DNA from: Bacteroidota bacterium
Lineage (GTDB): Bacteria > Bacteroidota > Bacteroidia > Chitinophagales > LD1
Assembly: GCA_018267365.1 (NCBI GenBank)
Contig: JAFDYQ010000006.1
Coordinates: 62,001 to 126,000 of the forward strand
DNA: 64,000 nucleotides
Reading direction: 5' to 3'
The translations under genes were made by a program, and so were the position numbers. Positions 33,917-41,184 of the stretch are shown piece by piece (position 1 is the stretch's first letter; every line of letters starts with the position of its first letter). A model generated the notes under the pieces. That model ran no database searches. It saw nothing but the letters and a program-made list of their open reading frames with translations, and was not told the origin of the DNA.

Positions 33917-34324
33917 TATATTTATACCCTTTGATGCTAAAAGAGTTATACTCAAAAATGAACGACTATGCAGAAAGTTAGTTTTTGAACTTTATCTTAG
34001 GGGTTACAACCGGTTTCTTAGATACAAAACCCTACTTCAAAACCCAAGGGGACCGCCTGCCACCCTATCACGGCAGACATCGATGAAAACCTTTTCTATG
34101 AACAAGAACCAGATAACCTAAACTTCTACTCCCCAATAGTTAACCCCAAGCTTTCGGCTGTCCTCACAGCCATGCGTTAGCGACTTTACCGACACACATC
34201 TGATGCCACACGCTGAATCAAGCAGTGCTGGATAAGTATTGGCTGCCGGTATATGAACCCTTATGAAGGGGAATAGCCGAAAACCCCATTTTACAAGGTA
34301 GGCGATGAAACTTAATTACCTAAT
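33917..34324 (+). other. Gene-free leader region with several hairpins
   Basis: About 400 bp with no convincing gene. Visible structures: GGCTGT / ACAGCC (34156-34171, loop CCTC); a nested pair in 34229-34275 with outer GGCT / AGCC and inner CCCTT / AAGGG; and AGGTA / TACCT close to the start codon of the collagen-like gene. A 12-codon open frame (MKTFSMNKNQIT) lies at 34084-34122. Could be a structured 5' leader for the 34325 gene or the remains of something lost. No known riboswitch class recognised. Confidence 0.4.
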
Positions 34325-36670
34325 ATGAAAAGGAGTTTATTTATCATTTCTTTATTTTGGGGCTTTGCCAGTAATGTCTGCATTGGGCAAGTGCAGATAA
34401 TAAGCACTACCCCAAGTATATCTACGGCACCGATCGGTGGCGCTATGACAGTAGTGGGTGGTGGTGCTAGCGCGATCGGCAGCGAAGGAACTAATATAGG
34501 GGCCAATGCTGGCCGCAATAATGCTCCTGTCGGTTCCATAAGATTTAATACCAATATCGGAATTCATGCAGGATACATAGGTCAAGGAACTTCGATAGGT
34601 ACTACAAACATTGGTGCATTTGCGGGTTCCACTTCAGATTATACATACTTCGGAACGGCGGCTATTAACTATAATACACATATAGGGTACTATGCAGGTT
34701 TAAATGATTCTGCTACTGGTAATGTGACTATAGGACCTCAAGCGGGGAAAAATTATAAGCCGGCTGGAGCAACGACTCTGACTAATGGCTCGAATAATGT
34801 GACAATCGGCAATGCCGCTGTCAATTCTAGTAGCTTTACGGGTGGTGCAAATGTATTTATAGGAGCATCGGCTGCTAGCGCTGCCAAAGGAGGCGGAGAG
34901 AATGTGGCGATAGGGGCTAATTCTTGCGGCCCGCTACAACCTGGATCAAACAATAATTGTTTTATAGGGTGGGCCTCTGGCTCTTCTATGAATGGAGCTG
35001 CAGCGACCTTTAATACTTTCGTAGGATCTTCTGCTGGTAATCAGCAGGCATCGGGGGCAGGAAATTGTTTTATTGGCGATAGGTCGGGCAGTGATGGTTA
35101 TAATAACAGTAGCTCAAACAACACGTGTCTTGGCAGCCAAGCGACCGTAGCTGGTTCTGCCGGTCCATTTACATACGCTACAGCTATCGGTTCAGGAGCC
35201 ACTGTGTCGGGTTCTCATTCAGTTGTGCTAGGACGCACCTCACCTTTCTACACCAACTCGGATAATATAGGAATCGGCATAGTGACACCTTACTCAGCTA
35301 GTGGGATCACTGGCCCTACCGGGTCACTTATTGCTAGAGATGCTAAACTGCACGTCAAACTTCAAACGGGTACCTACTCGGGAGCTCCGTACGAGCAAAC
35401 CATTCGACTGGAGGGCGTGACAGGAGCTTCTGGCACTGTGAGCTATCTGGTGCTGGATGCGAATAATGATGTACGCAAGGCAACAAGTTTACCCGCAGGC
35501 CCTACCGGCCCTACCGGTCCTTCAGGAGGTCCTACCGGTCCTACCGGTCCCCAAGGCGCTACAGGTCCGTCAGGAGGTCCTGCAGGCCCTACTGGAGCAA
35601 ACGGTGTGACTGGTGCTACAGGCCCTACTGGTAATGTTGGCGCTACAGGAGCAGATGGTGCCGTTGGTGCTACAGGACCGATAGGTCTGCCGGGTGCCGA
35701 TGGTGTCAATGGTGCAAACGGTGCCACTGGCCCGGCAGGTGCTACAGGAGCCGATGGTGCTACTGGCACCGCAGGTCCCACTGGGCCCACGGGGGTTATT
35801 GTAGATTGCAATTCTTCAAACTTCCTGCCATATTGGAATAGCAGCAATAATTTAGGCTGTAGTATCATAGAAGAAGATCTCCTATCAGGCTGCACTGGCT
35901 CTATCAAAAGTATCGGCATGAATGGCGCATCGGCGGGCACTTATTATTCATCTGGCGGTACGGTGTGTAATGACCTTACACTGACAGTAAATGGCAACTC
36001 ACTGACCACAGGTACAGCCTGGATCACCTCTGATCAGAAATTCAAAAAGGATGTCCAGGAGATACCTTCTGCTCTCGCCACTGTGTCGCAGCTACGCGGC
36101 GTGACATATGCGTACAAAACAGATGAATATAAGGGTATGCATTTCCCACAGGGGCGTACCTATGGCTTTATAGCACAGGAGGTACAGCGGCAAATGCCTG
36201 ATGCAGTTATGAAGACCAATAAGGACTACCTGGCGGTAAACTATATTGCGATCATCCCTGTCCTCGCCGAGGCTATCAAAGAGCTAAACGCGAAAGTGGA
36301 CAAAACCGAAAAGGAAAACGCTGACCTCCGCCAGCAGCTCAATGATATCTGCTCCAATGGCTGCGCGGGACTGCGTGGCTCTGGCAGCAGTGATGTAGCG
36401 GCTCCGGGCAATCAACTCCTGCAGAATGTACCTAATCCATACTCTGCAGAGACTACGATAGGCTATGTGATCAATACCGGCAGCACATCATACATCAATG
36501 TAAATGCCATAGACGGTAAGATCATAAAGCACGTAGAGATCAATACCAAAGGTGCTGGCTCTATCACGATGAGTGGTAGCGAATTCAGCGCTGGTACCTA
36601 TACCTACTCTCTCTATGTAGATGGCAAGGTGATAGACACCAAGATCATGGTGATCTCTGCTACTAAGTAA
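34325..36670 (+). CDS. Collagen-like surface fibre protein with S74 chaperone domain and T9SS-like tail
   Basis: 781 residues, signal peptide MKRSLFIISLFWGFASNVCIG. Residues ~30-320 are short repeats (NTHIGYYAGLNDSATGNVTIGPQAGKN and similar GNxxIGxxAG units) like the head repeats of trimeric adhesins. Then a collagen-like stalk of ~100 residues ([14 protein letters not shown] and so on). Near residue 565 begins an S74 endosialidase-chaperone domain (SDQKFKKDVQEI, YGFIAQEVQRQMPDAV, NYIAIIPVLAEAIKELNAKVDKTEKEN, ending in a coiled coil), as in phage tail fibres. The last ~75 residues resemble a T9SS type A tail (NVPNPYSAETTIGYVI, GTYTYSLYVDGK, KIMVISATK). Probably a trimeric surface fibre. Preceded by a ~400-bp gene-free leader. 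Confidence 0.87.
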   Translation: MKRSLFIISLFWGFASNVCIGQVQIISTTPSISTAPIGGAMTVVGGGASAIGSEGTNIGANAGRNNAPVGSIRFNTNIGIHAGYIGQGTSIGTTNIGAFAGSTSDYTYFGTAAINYNTHIGYYAGLNDSATGNVTIGPQAGKNYKPAGATTLTNGSNNVTIGNAAVNSSSFTGGANVFIGASAASAAKGGGENVAIGANSCGPLQPGSNNNCFIGWASGSSMNGAAATFNTFVGSSAGNQQASGAGNCFIGDRSGSDGYNNSSSNNTCLGSQATVAGSAGPFTYATAIGSGATVSGSHSVVLGRTSPFYTNSDNIGIGIVTPYSASGITGPTGSLIARDAKLHVKLQTGTYSGAPYEQTIRLEGVTGASGTVSYLVLDANNDVRKATSLPAGPTGPTGPSGGPTGPTGPQGATGPSGGPAGPTGANGVTGATGPTGNVGATGADGAVGATGPIGLPGADGVNGANGATGPAGATGADGATGTAGPTGPTGVIVDCNSSNFLPYWNSSNNLGCSIIEEDLLSGCTGSIKSIGMNGASAGTYYSSGGTVCNDLTLTVNGNSLTTGTAWITSDQKFKKDVQEIPSALATVSQLRGVTYAYKTDEYKGMHFPQGRTYGFIAQEVQRQMPDAVMKTNKDYLAVNYIAIIPVLAEAIKELNAKVDKTEKENADLRQQLNDICSNGCAGLRGSGSSDVAAPGNQLLQNVPNPYSAETTIGYVINTGSTSYINVNAIDGKIIKHVEINTKGAGSITMSGSEFSAGTYTYSLYVDGKVIDTKIMVISATK

Positions 36671-36693
36671 TACCGCCATTTTGAACCTTACCT

Positions 36694-36728
36694 ACTATCC
36701 CTGCCCCTACAGGCGGGGATAGTTTTTT
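36694..36728 (+). terminator. Intrinsic terminator after the fibre gene
   Basis: ACTATCCC pairs with GGGATAGT (36716-36723) with an inner GCC / GGC pair and a T-G mismatch, followed by TTTTTTAT. The T-run overlaps a TATATTAG box (36728-36735) that may be the promoter of the next gene. Confidence 0.85.
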
Positions 36729-36739
36729 ATATTAGTGCC

Positions 36740-37636
36740 ATGAGGGACCTGATCCGCCAGTATTTGCTCTATACACGCTCGCAGCGGTGGGCGGTGCTGC
36801 TGCTGGTGGCGCTGATACTGGTAGTGCTTGGCGGTACCCGCGCCTATCACTATTACATCCACCACCAGCCTGTGGCAGCGGATAGCGCCCTGCAGCGCGA
36901 GGTGGCCGAAGCAATGATAGCTCCTACTGAGAAGATGGCAGACACTGACGAAGCTGCTGCGCCGGACGAGGAGGTAGCTGATATTTCAAAGAACGAGAAG
37001 GGCCTTTTCTATTTTGATCCCAATACGATAGGTATAGCAGACTGGCTGCGCCTGGGTCTCTCAGAGAAACAAGCCAACGGTATAGAGCGCTACAAGGCCA
37101 AAGGGGGCACTTTCCGCGCAGCGGCTGACCTGAACCGCCTCTACTCCCTGACCGACTCTGACAAAGCCCGCCTGATACCCTATGTGCGGATCACTGCTGC
37201 CGGTGTACAGCAGCGCGAGGCCACCACTCGTCAGCATCAGACCCCTATCGAGATCAATACGGCAGACTCTGCGGCCTGGGAGAGCCTGTGGGGCATAGGG
37301 CCGGTACTGTCTGTGCGTATCATCAGATACCGGGAGGCGCTGGGCGGTTTCTATAGCGTAGACCAGGTGGCAGAGGTGCGGGGTATCAGTGACACGGTCT
37401 ATGCCGCTATACGGCCGCGGCTCACAGTGAATGTGACCTTAATCCATAAGCTCTCACTCAATACCTCTGACTACGAGACCCTGCGCCGGCATCCGTATAT
37501 CCACGCCCGCATCGCCAAAGGCATAACCGGCTACAGAGAGCGGCAGGGTGATTTCCAGCGGATAGAGCAACTAAAAGAACTCAATACCGTAACACCTGAG
37601 ATGTACGACCGGCTGGTGCCCTACCTCGGCCTTTGA
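36740..37636 (+). CDS. Membrane-anchored helix-hairpin-helix (ComEA-like) protein
   Basis: 298 residues. One membrane helix near residues 17-40 (WAVLLLVALILVVLGG), an acidic linker, then three helix-hairpin-helix motifs: near residue 100 (IADWLRLGLSEKQANGIERYKAKGGTF), near 180 (IEINTADSAAWESLWGIGPVLSVRIIRYREALGGF) and near 250 (YETLRRHPYIHARIAKGITGYRERQGDF). Each has the ComEA-type signature in which a GI/P turn binds the DNA backbone. In Gram-negative bacteria similar proteins help pull in DNA during transformation; here that is only a possibility. A TATATTAG box ends 4 bp before the ATG, so the transcript may be nearly leaderless or start later. Confidence 0.87.
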   Translation: MRDLIRQYLLYTRSQRWAVLLLVALILVVLGGTRAYHYYIHHQPVAADSALQREVAEAMIAPTEKMADTDEAAAPDEEVADISKNEKGLFYFDPNTIGIADWLRLGLSEKQANGIERYKAKGGTFRAAADLNRLYSLTDSDKARLIPYVRITAAGVQQREATTRQHQTPIEINTADSAAWESLWGIGPVLSVRIIRYREALGGFYSVDQVAEVRGISDTVYAAIRPRLTVNVTLIHKLSLNTSDYETLRRHPYIHARIAKGITGYRERQGDFQRIEQLKELNTVTPEMYDRLVPYLGL

Positions 37637-37726
37637 TGTGCCATTTGGTTAAAAATTCAGCTTGCCTGAGCATCGGGTTGGTATACATAAATACATTTCC
37701 TAAACTTGCCTTAAATAATCCATAAC

Positions 37727-38839
37727 ATGGCCAAATCAAACGGGAAGGCTGCAAATAAAAAGCCTTCTATCCTGACCAAAGAAGACGTCATATTTTTTGA
37801 AGCCTATATCAATAATGCATCCCCCACCGGATTTGAAGCTGAAGGCCAGAAGCTCTGGCTGAACTATATCAAGCCTGCTATAGACGAATACCATGTAGAT
37901 AACTATGGTACTGTGTATGGCGTGATCAATCCCAAGGCCGAATTTAAAGTAGTGATAGAGGCGCATGCAGATGAGATCAGCTGGTTTGTGAGCTATATCA
38001 GCCCGGACGGCCTGATCTATGTGAAGCGCAACGGGGGCTCCGACCATATGATCGCGCCATCTATGCGCGTCTTTATCCATACTAAGAATGGCCGGGTGCC
38101 GGCTGTATTTGGCTGGCCTGCTATCCATACACGCAAGCCCGGCTCTGAAAAGACGCCGGCTGTCGATAACATATTCCTGGACTGCGGCTGTACCTCTAAG
38201 AAGGAGGTGGAGGACAAGGGCATCCATGTGGGCTGCGTCATCACCTACCGCGATGAGTTCTTTACGCTGAATGACCGGTACTTTGGTGGGCGTGCGCTGG
38301 ACAATAGGGCAGGGGGCTTTATGATAGCTAAGGTGGCCCGCATGCTGAAGGAGAACAAGAAGAAGCTCCCCTTTGCACTCTACGTAGTCAACTCTGTGCA
38401 GGAGGAGGTAGGCCTGCGTGGCGCTGAGATGGTGGTGCAGAGCATCCGGCCAAACTGCTGCATCATCACAGACGTGGCGCACGATACTACCACGCCGATG
38501 ATAGACAAGACGGTGGAGGGCGAGTTTAAGTGTGGCGATGGGCCGCTGCTCACAGTAGGGCCTGCGGTACACAATAAACTCCTGGGCCTGATACGCGACA
38601 CGGCAGACAAGAACAAGATACCCTACCAGATGGATGCGGCAAGCCGCAGCACGGGTACGGACACTGATGCCTTCGCCTATGCCAATGGCGGTATACCATC
38701 TGCCCTGATATCGCTGCCGCTGCGCTACATGCACACCACCGTAGAGATGGTACACCAGGAGGACCTGGAGAATGTGGTCAAGCTGATCTATGAGTCCCTG
38801 CTGGTGCTGACGCCTAAGTTTAACTTTAAGTATCTATAA
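37727..38839 (+). CDS. M42-family metallopeptidase (glutamyl/leucyl aminopeptidase type)
   Basis: 370 residues. Di-metal ligands and catalytic residues of family M42 are in place: His in EAHADEI, bridging Asp in RALDNRAG, catalytic Glu pair in SVQEEVGLRGAE, Asp in TDVAHD and the late His in RYMHTTVEMVH. Family knowledge: cytoplasmic tetrahedral dodecamers that trim peptides from the N-terminus. The N-terminus is Lys-rich (KSNGKAANKKPS). TACATTTC at 37692-37699 is a near-consensus -7 box. A terminator lies at 38896-38935. Confidence 0.95.
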   Translation: MAKSNGKAANKKPSILTKEDVIFFEAYINNASPTGFEAEGQKLWLNYIKPAIDEYHVDNYGTVYGVINPKAEFKVVIEAHADEISWFVSYISPDGLIYVKRNGGSDHMIAPSMRVFIHTKNGRVPAVFGWPAIHTRKPGSEKTPAVDNIFLDCGCTSKKEVEDKGIHVGCVITYRDEFFTLNDRYFGGRALDNRAGGFMIAKVARMLKENKKKLPFALYVVNSVQEEVGLRGAEMVVQSIRPNCCIITDVAHDTTTPMIDKTVEGEFKCGDGPLLTVGPAVHNKLLGLIRDTADKNKIPYQMDAASRSTGTDTDAFAYANGGIPSALISLPLRYMHTTVEMVHQEDLENVVKLIYESLLVLTPKFNFKYL

Positions 38840-38842
38840 GAT

Positions 38843-38896
38843 GGTATTTAGTAGTTAGCCTGCCTACCGGCAGGTAGGTATTAAGTATTTAGATGA
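38843..38896. repeat. Heptamer tract with embedded palindrome, second example
   Basis: 7-base units GGTATTT and AGTAGTT (38843, 38850) precede, and AGGTATT, AAGTATT and TAGATGA (38876, 38883, 38890) follow, the palindrome CCTGCCTACCGGCAGGTAGG (38859-38878). Read on the other strand this palindrome differs at one base from the copies at 19980 and 30986. It lies between the M42 stop and its terminator. Confidence 0.8.
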
Positions 38897-38935
38897 TCCA
38901 CTGTCGACGGTCAATGCCCGACGGTGGATTTTCTT
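38896..38935 (+). terminator. Intrinsic terminator after the M42 gene
   Basis: ATCCAC-T-GTCG pairs with CGAC-G-GTGGAT (38919-38929) around a 12-base loop, followed by TTTCTTTTT. Confidence 0.85.
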
Positions 38936-38959
38936 TTTGCGGGACAAGGTCTAAGAGAA

Positions 38960-38977
38960 TTGTTTTTGAACCGGAGC
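38960..38977. repeat. 18-bp direct repeat, copy 1
   Basis: Positions 38960-38977 (TTGTTTTTGAACCGGAGC) recur exactly at 39291-39308, inside the C-terminal part of the terminase-like gene. A chance 18-base repeat in a window of this size is unlikely. Confidence 0.7.
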
Positions 38978-39078
38978 AGCTATCTGAAATTTTAATAATG
39001 CTTTACTTCACTGCCGTCCCGACATCGGGTGATAGTGCACCATGTACGTGTGGACATGAGCGTGCCGGCAAGCATCTG

Positions 39079-39705
39079 CTATAGTGGCGAGAAAAGGTCC
39101 TCAGCGATCTTCACATAGTTGCCGCGCACGGGTACTTTGGCGGTGTAGAGGTGGGGATGCTTGCGTGCATCGGCGCGAAACCACTTCATCTGTTCGTCAT
39201 CTGTAGGGCGGTCGCTAAAATCCTTGTAGGCCGGGTCATTGATATAGTCCAGTTCGGCCTGAGTATAAGGCACTTTACCATTATCTTTTTTTGTTTTTGA
39301 ACCGGAGCGGGGTTTTTCATCCGATGCTGTTTCCGCCGATGCAAATTCGCCGCGCAGGTAGGATGGTAGCTCTTGTTCGCCTTTGGTATTGTAGCCGTAG
39401 TTGGTCCTCAAAATGAAATGGCAGGTGGAGGTGTTGAGGCGTTTGAAAAGGGCGCCCTGTTCCAGTTTCTCAATAAAAAGGGACTCGATGAAATAGATCT
39501 GGTCCATGATGTCTTCATCATTTTCCCATTTCCTTTTCCAGTAGCTCCAGAGCTGCTTGTAGCAGCGGACTTTATTCAGCGCCTGGGTGAGGGTGTAGAC
39601 GGTGGAGAATTCATCAAGGGCGATGGCCTCGATCTTATTTAATAGCTGGAGGGTGGTTTCGCGAGTCCAGCGGGCCGCGTTGGTGTTGCCGATAGGAGCG
39701 GACAT
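39079..39705 (-). CDS. Terminase-small-subunit-like protein (isolated phage-type gene)
   Basis: 208 residues from the ATG at 39705 (MSAPIGNTNAARWTRETT). A longer in-frame reading would run back through a dispersed repeat (39746-39780) and is rejected. The N-terminal GNTNAARW, a helix-turn-helix-like stretch (YTLTQALNKVRCYKQLWSYWKRKW) and KLEQGALFKRLNTSTCHFILRTNYGYNTKGE resemble DNA-packaging small subunits, which recognise phage DNA through such a domain. The C-terminal third is Lys/Ser-rich and unrelated. No large terminase or other phage genes are near, so it may be a remnant or a domesticated DNA-binding protein. Assignment is by pattern only. Confidence 0.55.
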   Translation of the reverse strand: MSAPIGNTNAARWTRETTLQLLNKIEAIALDEFSTVYTLTQALNKVRCYKQLWSYWKRKWENDEDIMDQIYFIESLFIEKLEQGALFKRLNTSTCHFILRTNYGYNTKGEQELPSYLRGEFASAETASDEKPRSGSKTKKDNGKVPYTQAELDYINDPAYKDFSDRPTDDEQMKWFRADARKHPHLYTAKVPVRGNYVKIAEDLFSPL

Positions 39706-39745
39706 AGGTGATTGATTTTTTATTTGAAGTGAAAGAATACAGGTC

Positions 39746-39780
39746 TCCATCCAAACCTTCCTCCGAGGGGAAGGCGTTAA
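39746..39780. repeat. Dispersed repeat, CCATCC-type hairpin element, copy 1
   Basis: CCATCCAAACCTTCC, CTCCGAGGGG and AAGGC: a short inverted repeat (CCTTCC / GGGGAAGG) that recurs at 53320-53355 and, degenerate and reversed, at 42563-42593. Confidence 0.7.
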
Positions 39781-39809
39781 TGCACGGGGCTGAGCCAATA
39801 CAAATGCAA

Positions 39810-39840
39810 CCCTCTAAATCTCCCTAAAGGGAGACTTTAA
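39810..39840. repeat. 31-bp dispersed hairpin repeat, copy 1
   Basis: Positions 39810-39840 are identical to 42497-42527. The core TCTCCCTAAAGGGAGA is a perfect palindrome. Related, diverged copies lie at 42029-42084. Intergenic REP-like element. Confidence 0.8.
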
Positions 39841-39849
39841 ATACCAAAA

Positions 39850-40140
39850 TGTCTGAATCAGAATTTACTGAATTTTAGAATTTGCAGAATGAATACAGAA
39901 TACATTTTAGCCACATAGAAACATAAGGACATAGAAATGCATGTTCTGAATTGAGCATTTTCAGATTTTAGGAATAAGATGTAAAAACACTTATGCCACG
40001 TAGAACTCATAGCTAAAGGCAGCGATGAATGCTGTATGGCCCTGATGCAAAGGTGTGTGAAAAGTGCGACTTTTAGCGGAGGAATTATTCACAAAAGTGG
40101 TTTTGAGGATAAGTATTTTTGCGTGCTCCATGTGCTCGTA
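39850..40140. other. Gene-free AT-rich spacer with short-period repeats
   Basis: No gene seen. GAAT recurs seven times between 39855 and 39901, and three successive 8-base units (ACATAGAA, ACATAAGG, ACATAGAA) occur around 39913-39937. These are degenerate short tandem repeats of the kind seen elsewhere in this window. The rest is AT-rich without recognisable signals. Confidence 0.5.
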
Positions 40141-40165
40141 GGAAACGGGGCCGCAAGGAAAATGG

Positions 40166-40606
40166 CTATGCCATGGTGATGATCTCCCAGGTGTGGTCGG
40201 CGAGGAGCTTGACGGTGGCCTCAAACCGGAAGGGTGACCGTGGGCCCCACTCCTCGGGGCTGATGAGGCTGAGGAGCTTGCCACCGTCAGGCTTGGTGTA
40301 GAGGTGGTAGCGCTGGCTGATGTTTGGTTTGAAGCGGCACTCAGCGAGGTAGATGGACTCTGATATGCGGATGCGGTCGTGTATCTCCTGCGCCTGAGAG
40401 ATGAGCAGCTCTACCTGCCGCTTGATCTGTGTGAGCTGGGTGTCTGTCTGCTCATACATGGCCTGCATAGCCTCGCCGCGCGTGCGGCCCTGGTCTATGG
40501 GGCGAATGATGGCGCTGCCTACAGTATGAGCATAGGGCAGGAGACTCGGTATATCTGTGACCTTGTCCCTGCTGATCGGATTTTGAAATTCTTTGTCTTC
40601 GGACAT
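40166..40606 (-). CDS. DUF2452 family protein
   Basis: 146 residues matching the DUF2452 pattern: FQNPISRDKVTDIPSLLPYAHTVGSAIIRPIDQGRTRGEAMQAMYEQTDTQLTQIKRQVELL, then HLYTKPDGGKLLSLISPEEWG. Predicted soluble, with a central coiled helix. Function unknown; the family is found mostly in Bacteroidota. A TACCTTTG -7 box lies at 40633-40626 (minus), 20 bp before the ATG. Confidence 0.88.
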   Translation of the reverse strand: MSEDKEFQNPISRDKVTDIPSLLPYAHTVGSAIIRPIDQGRTRGEAMQAMYEQTDTQLTQIKRQVELLISQAQEIHDRIRISESIYLAECRFKPNISQRYHLYTKPDGGKLLSLISPEEWGPRSPFRFEATVKLLADHTWEIITMA

Positions 40607-40702
40607 GATGCTACTATCTGTACTGCAAAGGTAACAGATATCGGAGAGGAATGTTGTGAAGGCAGAGAGGATTTATGTGTCCGGTGTCAGAGTACAAAAA
40701 AA

Positions 40703-40728
40703 CAGGATACCCGATATCGGATATCCTG
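40703..40728 (-). terminator. Intrinsic terminator after the small lipoprotein gene
   Basis: CAGGATA / TATCCTG encloses a self-complementary CCGATATCGG. On the minus strand it is followed by seven T. The lipoprotein stop is at 40751. Confidence 0.82.
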
Positions 40729-40750
40729 CTTTTGTTTTGACATTAAACAA

Positions 40751-40960
40751 TTACTTGATGCTACAGGTCGTGGTGACACCGAGTACGGTGCTTTCGTAGC
40801 TTTTGCATTTATTGCGGGCATTGACCAGTGTTTCGTTGTCTATCTCATGCGTGGTACTCTGGCCGGCAGTATCGCACTCGCAGGCCCAGTCTTTCTTGCA
40901 GGATGAGAATGATGTAACTGCTATAGCAGATACGATCAAGATAAAGAGTTTGTTTTTCAT
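40751..40960 (-). CDS. Small lipoprotein, unknown function
   Basis: 69 residues. Lipoprotein signal MKNKLFILIVSAIAVTSFSSC with Cys at residue 21, then a 48-residue mature part with four more Cys (WACECD, NKCKSY, TTTCSIK), so disulphides are likely once exported. Monocistronic with its own terminator. Similar tiny Cys-rich lipoproteins are common in Bacteroidota; no function can be assigned. Confidence 0.82.
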   Translation of the reverse strand: MKNKLFILIVSAIAVTSFSSCKKDWACECDTAGQSTTHEIDNETLVNARNKCKSYESTVLGVTTTCSIK

Positions 40961-41184
40961 GATGCTGTGGTTTTTACTCCGAGAGAGTCAAAAGCTGTAC
41001 CACGGCAGTTTACTGTATTTTTATGGTCATAGTGGGTAAGAGATACCCAATAGATGGGGAACTGTATGGGACGGATCAGGGCATTTGCATCTTAACCCCT
41101 TGCAATATGGCACTCATTAATCTGAAGGATTAATAGCGCGAGGCAACAGAATCTACTATCAGAGAAGCTGTGTGCCGGCAAGCA

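Noticed and set aside
33870-34320. Possible hidden rplL after rplJ
   Set aside because: All frames in this stretch were read by eye for the L7/L12 pattern (Ala/Glu/Lys-rich, about 125 residues); every frame is broken by stops within a short distance.
35443-35940. 165-residue minus-strand Pro/Val-rich open frame
   Set aside because: Antisense shadow of the collagen-like stalk of the 34325 gene, like the one in the other collagen gene.
37736-38755. 339-residue open frame on the minus strand
   Set aside because: Fully antisense to the M42 peptidase, whose catalytic motifs are intact on the plus strand; the minus translation has no recognisable domain.
39706-39798. N-terminal extension of the terminase-like gene
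   Set aside because: The added 31 codons are read through a dispersed intergenic repeat; the ATG at 39705 begins the conserved GNTNAARW segment.
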